Part shown: positions 5,191 to 5,952 of the stretch, in pieces
Layout: each line of letters opens with the position of its first letter
How positions within the stretch are numbered: position 1 is the stretch's first letter
DNA from: an uncultured Propioniciclava sp.
GTDB lineage: Bacteria; Actinomycetota; Actinomycetes; Propionibacteriales; Propionibacteriaceae
NCBI GenBank assembly: GCA_937872005.1
Contig: CALMPQ010000158.1
Span: 1-5,952 of the forward strand
Length of the DNA: 5,952 bases
Reading direction: 5' to 3'
The notes under the pieces: model-generated
Database searches by the model: none
What the model was told of the DNA's origin: nothing
What the model saw: the letters and a program-made list of their open reading frames with translations, nothing else
Made by a program: the position numbers and the translations under genes

Positions 5191-5952
5191 TCAGCGACGT
5201 GTGTTCTGGTCGAAACTGGCCACATTTGTCCTAGTGTCGCCGGCGTAGGCCATGGGGGCATCGATCACGTCGAACACCGTCTGCGCCAGCCAGTAGTTGC
5301 GCCCTCCGCGACCCGCCGATGAGGTTTCGCGGAGCCAGCCCAAGGCTTCCGCGCGGCCGATGAGGTTACGTGCCCCCTGATCGCTCAACTCAGTGCGATT
5401 TTGGACGCTCCGCACGGTGACGAAGGGATTCTCGAAGAGCATGGTGACGAGTTGCGGGAGGCTGGACCTGGTGGCGGTCGCCACCTCGAGGTAGTGCTCG
5501 CGGAGGTTGATCAGGGCGATGGCTCGACGGTTGGCGTCCGACGCTTGTTGCTGCACGGCGTGCAGGAAGAACTGGAGCCACTCCTGGATGGCACCCTCCT
5601 CGCGAACTTTCTGAAGCCGGAAGTAGTACTCGCTGCGGTGGGTCTCGAAGTACCCCGAGAGGTACAGCAGCGGTCGTTCCAAGCGGCCTTCTTCGGCAAG
5701 CATCAGATTGATGAGCAGTCGGCCGATGCGACCGTTCCCGTCGAGGAACGGGTGAATCGTCTCGAACTGGTAGTGCATCAGGGCGCAGCGAATCAAGGTG
5801 GGCATCGTCCCTGGCTCGTTGACGAAGCGTTCCCAGTCGGCCAACGCCTCTGGCACGTCGTGGGGTAGCGGCGGAACGAAGACCGCCGTGTCCGGATTGT
5901 CGTGCGCGGCGCCGATCCACACGGGGGATCGGCGCAGTTCGCCTGGCAGCCG
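5191..5952 (-). CDS. Fic-domain protein, probable AMPylator or related nucleotidyl-transferase (5' end missing)
   Basis: Fic enzymes usually transfer AMP from ATP to a hydroxyl side chain of a target protein. The frame is open through the right edge, and 253 residues are visible. The missing N-terminus is shown by RLPGELRRSPVWIG, which continues upstream of GTG 5922 and matches the segment usual before the Fic core. The region FVPPLPHDVPEAL resembles the flap. The catalytic loop HPFLDGNGRIGR (nucleotides 5754-5719) has the complete HPFx(D/E)GNGRxxR motif, including the catalytic His. A helical segment follows. The C-terminal 60-90 residues look like a winged helix (TVRSVQNRTELSDQGARNLIGRAEALGWL). 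An inhibitory helix, if N-terminal, lies outside the window. The gene is convergent with tetR. Codon choice is less GC-biased than in the other genes, suggesting transfer. No antitoxin-like partner is seen downstream; one could lie beyond the edge. Confidence 0.9.
   Translation of the reverse strand, partial: RLPGELRRSPVWIGAAHDNPDTAVFVPPLPHDVPEALADWERFVNEPGTMPTLIRCALMHYQFETIHPFLDGNGRIGRLLINLMLAEEGRLERPLLYLSGYFETHRSEYYFRLQKVREEGAIQEWLQFFLHAVQQQASDANRRAIALINLREHYLEVATATRSSLPQLVTMLFENPFVTVRSVQNRTELSDQGARNLIGRAEALGWLRETSSAGRGGRNYWLAQTVFDVIDAPMAYAGDTRTNVASFDQNTRR

Noticed and set aside
5052..5234. 60-codon + strand frame overlapping the end of the fic-type gene
   Set aside because: It has no ribosome-binding site and no domain, has unusually many Cys residues, and overlaps a well-supported convergent gene.
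1..5952. tRNA, rRNA, CRISPR array or complete insertion sequence
   Set aside because: No cloverleaf with a tRNA T-loop, no ribosomal RNA signature, no regularly spaced repeat series and no transposase-like protein were seen on either strand.

Overview
The window is high-GC DNA in which third codon positions are mostly G or C, with GTG starts and long antisense open frames. This is typical of an actinobacterium (Actinomycetota). The genus cannot be fixed from the sequence. It holds four complete genes, one gene cut by the right edge, and possibly the last codons of a gene cut by the left edge.

Positions 1-4200 form a small catabolic cassette, all on the + strand. A LacI-type repressor (127-1128) is followed, after a 136-base gap, by a two-gene operon. 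The first operon gene (1265-2653) is a fumarase/aspartase-superfamily lyase of the adenylosuccinate lyase / 3-carboxymuconate cycloisomerase type. The second (2676-4151) is a DASS-family (SLC13/CitT-like) organic anion transporter. A strong intrinsic terminator (4167-4199) closes the operon. GCAAACG-type motifs lie in front of both the repressor gene and the lyase gene, which suggests that the repressor controls itself and the operon. The simplest reading is that the transporter imports a di- or tricarboxylate, the lyase breaks or isomerises it, and the repressor responds to that compound or a relative. The substrate cannot be read from the sequence.

Positions 4200-4424 are non-coding. They hold the most unusual element of the window: a 103-base nested palindrome (4214-4316) whose 21-bp perfect arms enclose two smaller hairpins. 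After it comes an AT-rich operator-like palindrome (4387-4402) in front of a TetR-family regulator (4425-4964) that has no obvious target gene beside it.

Positions 4965-5190 are non-coding, with a GC-rich hairpin just after tetR and a short imperfect direct repeat. From 5191 to the right edge, on the - strand, lies a Fic-domain protein with an intact catalytic motif and a C-terminal winged-helix region. Its base composition looks less GC-biased than that of the other genes, which hints at separate acquisition.
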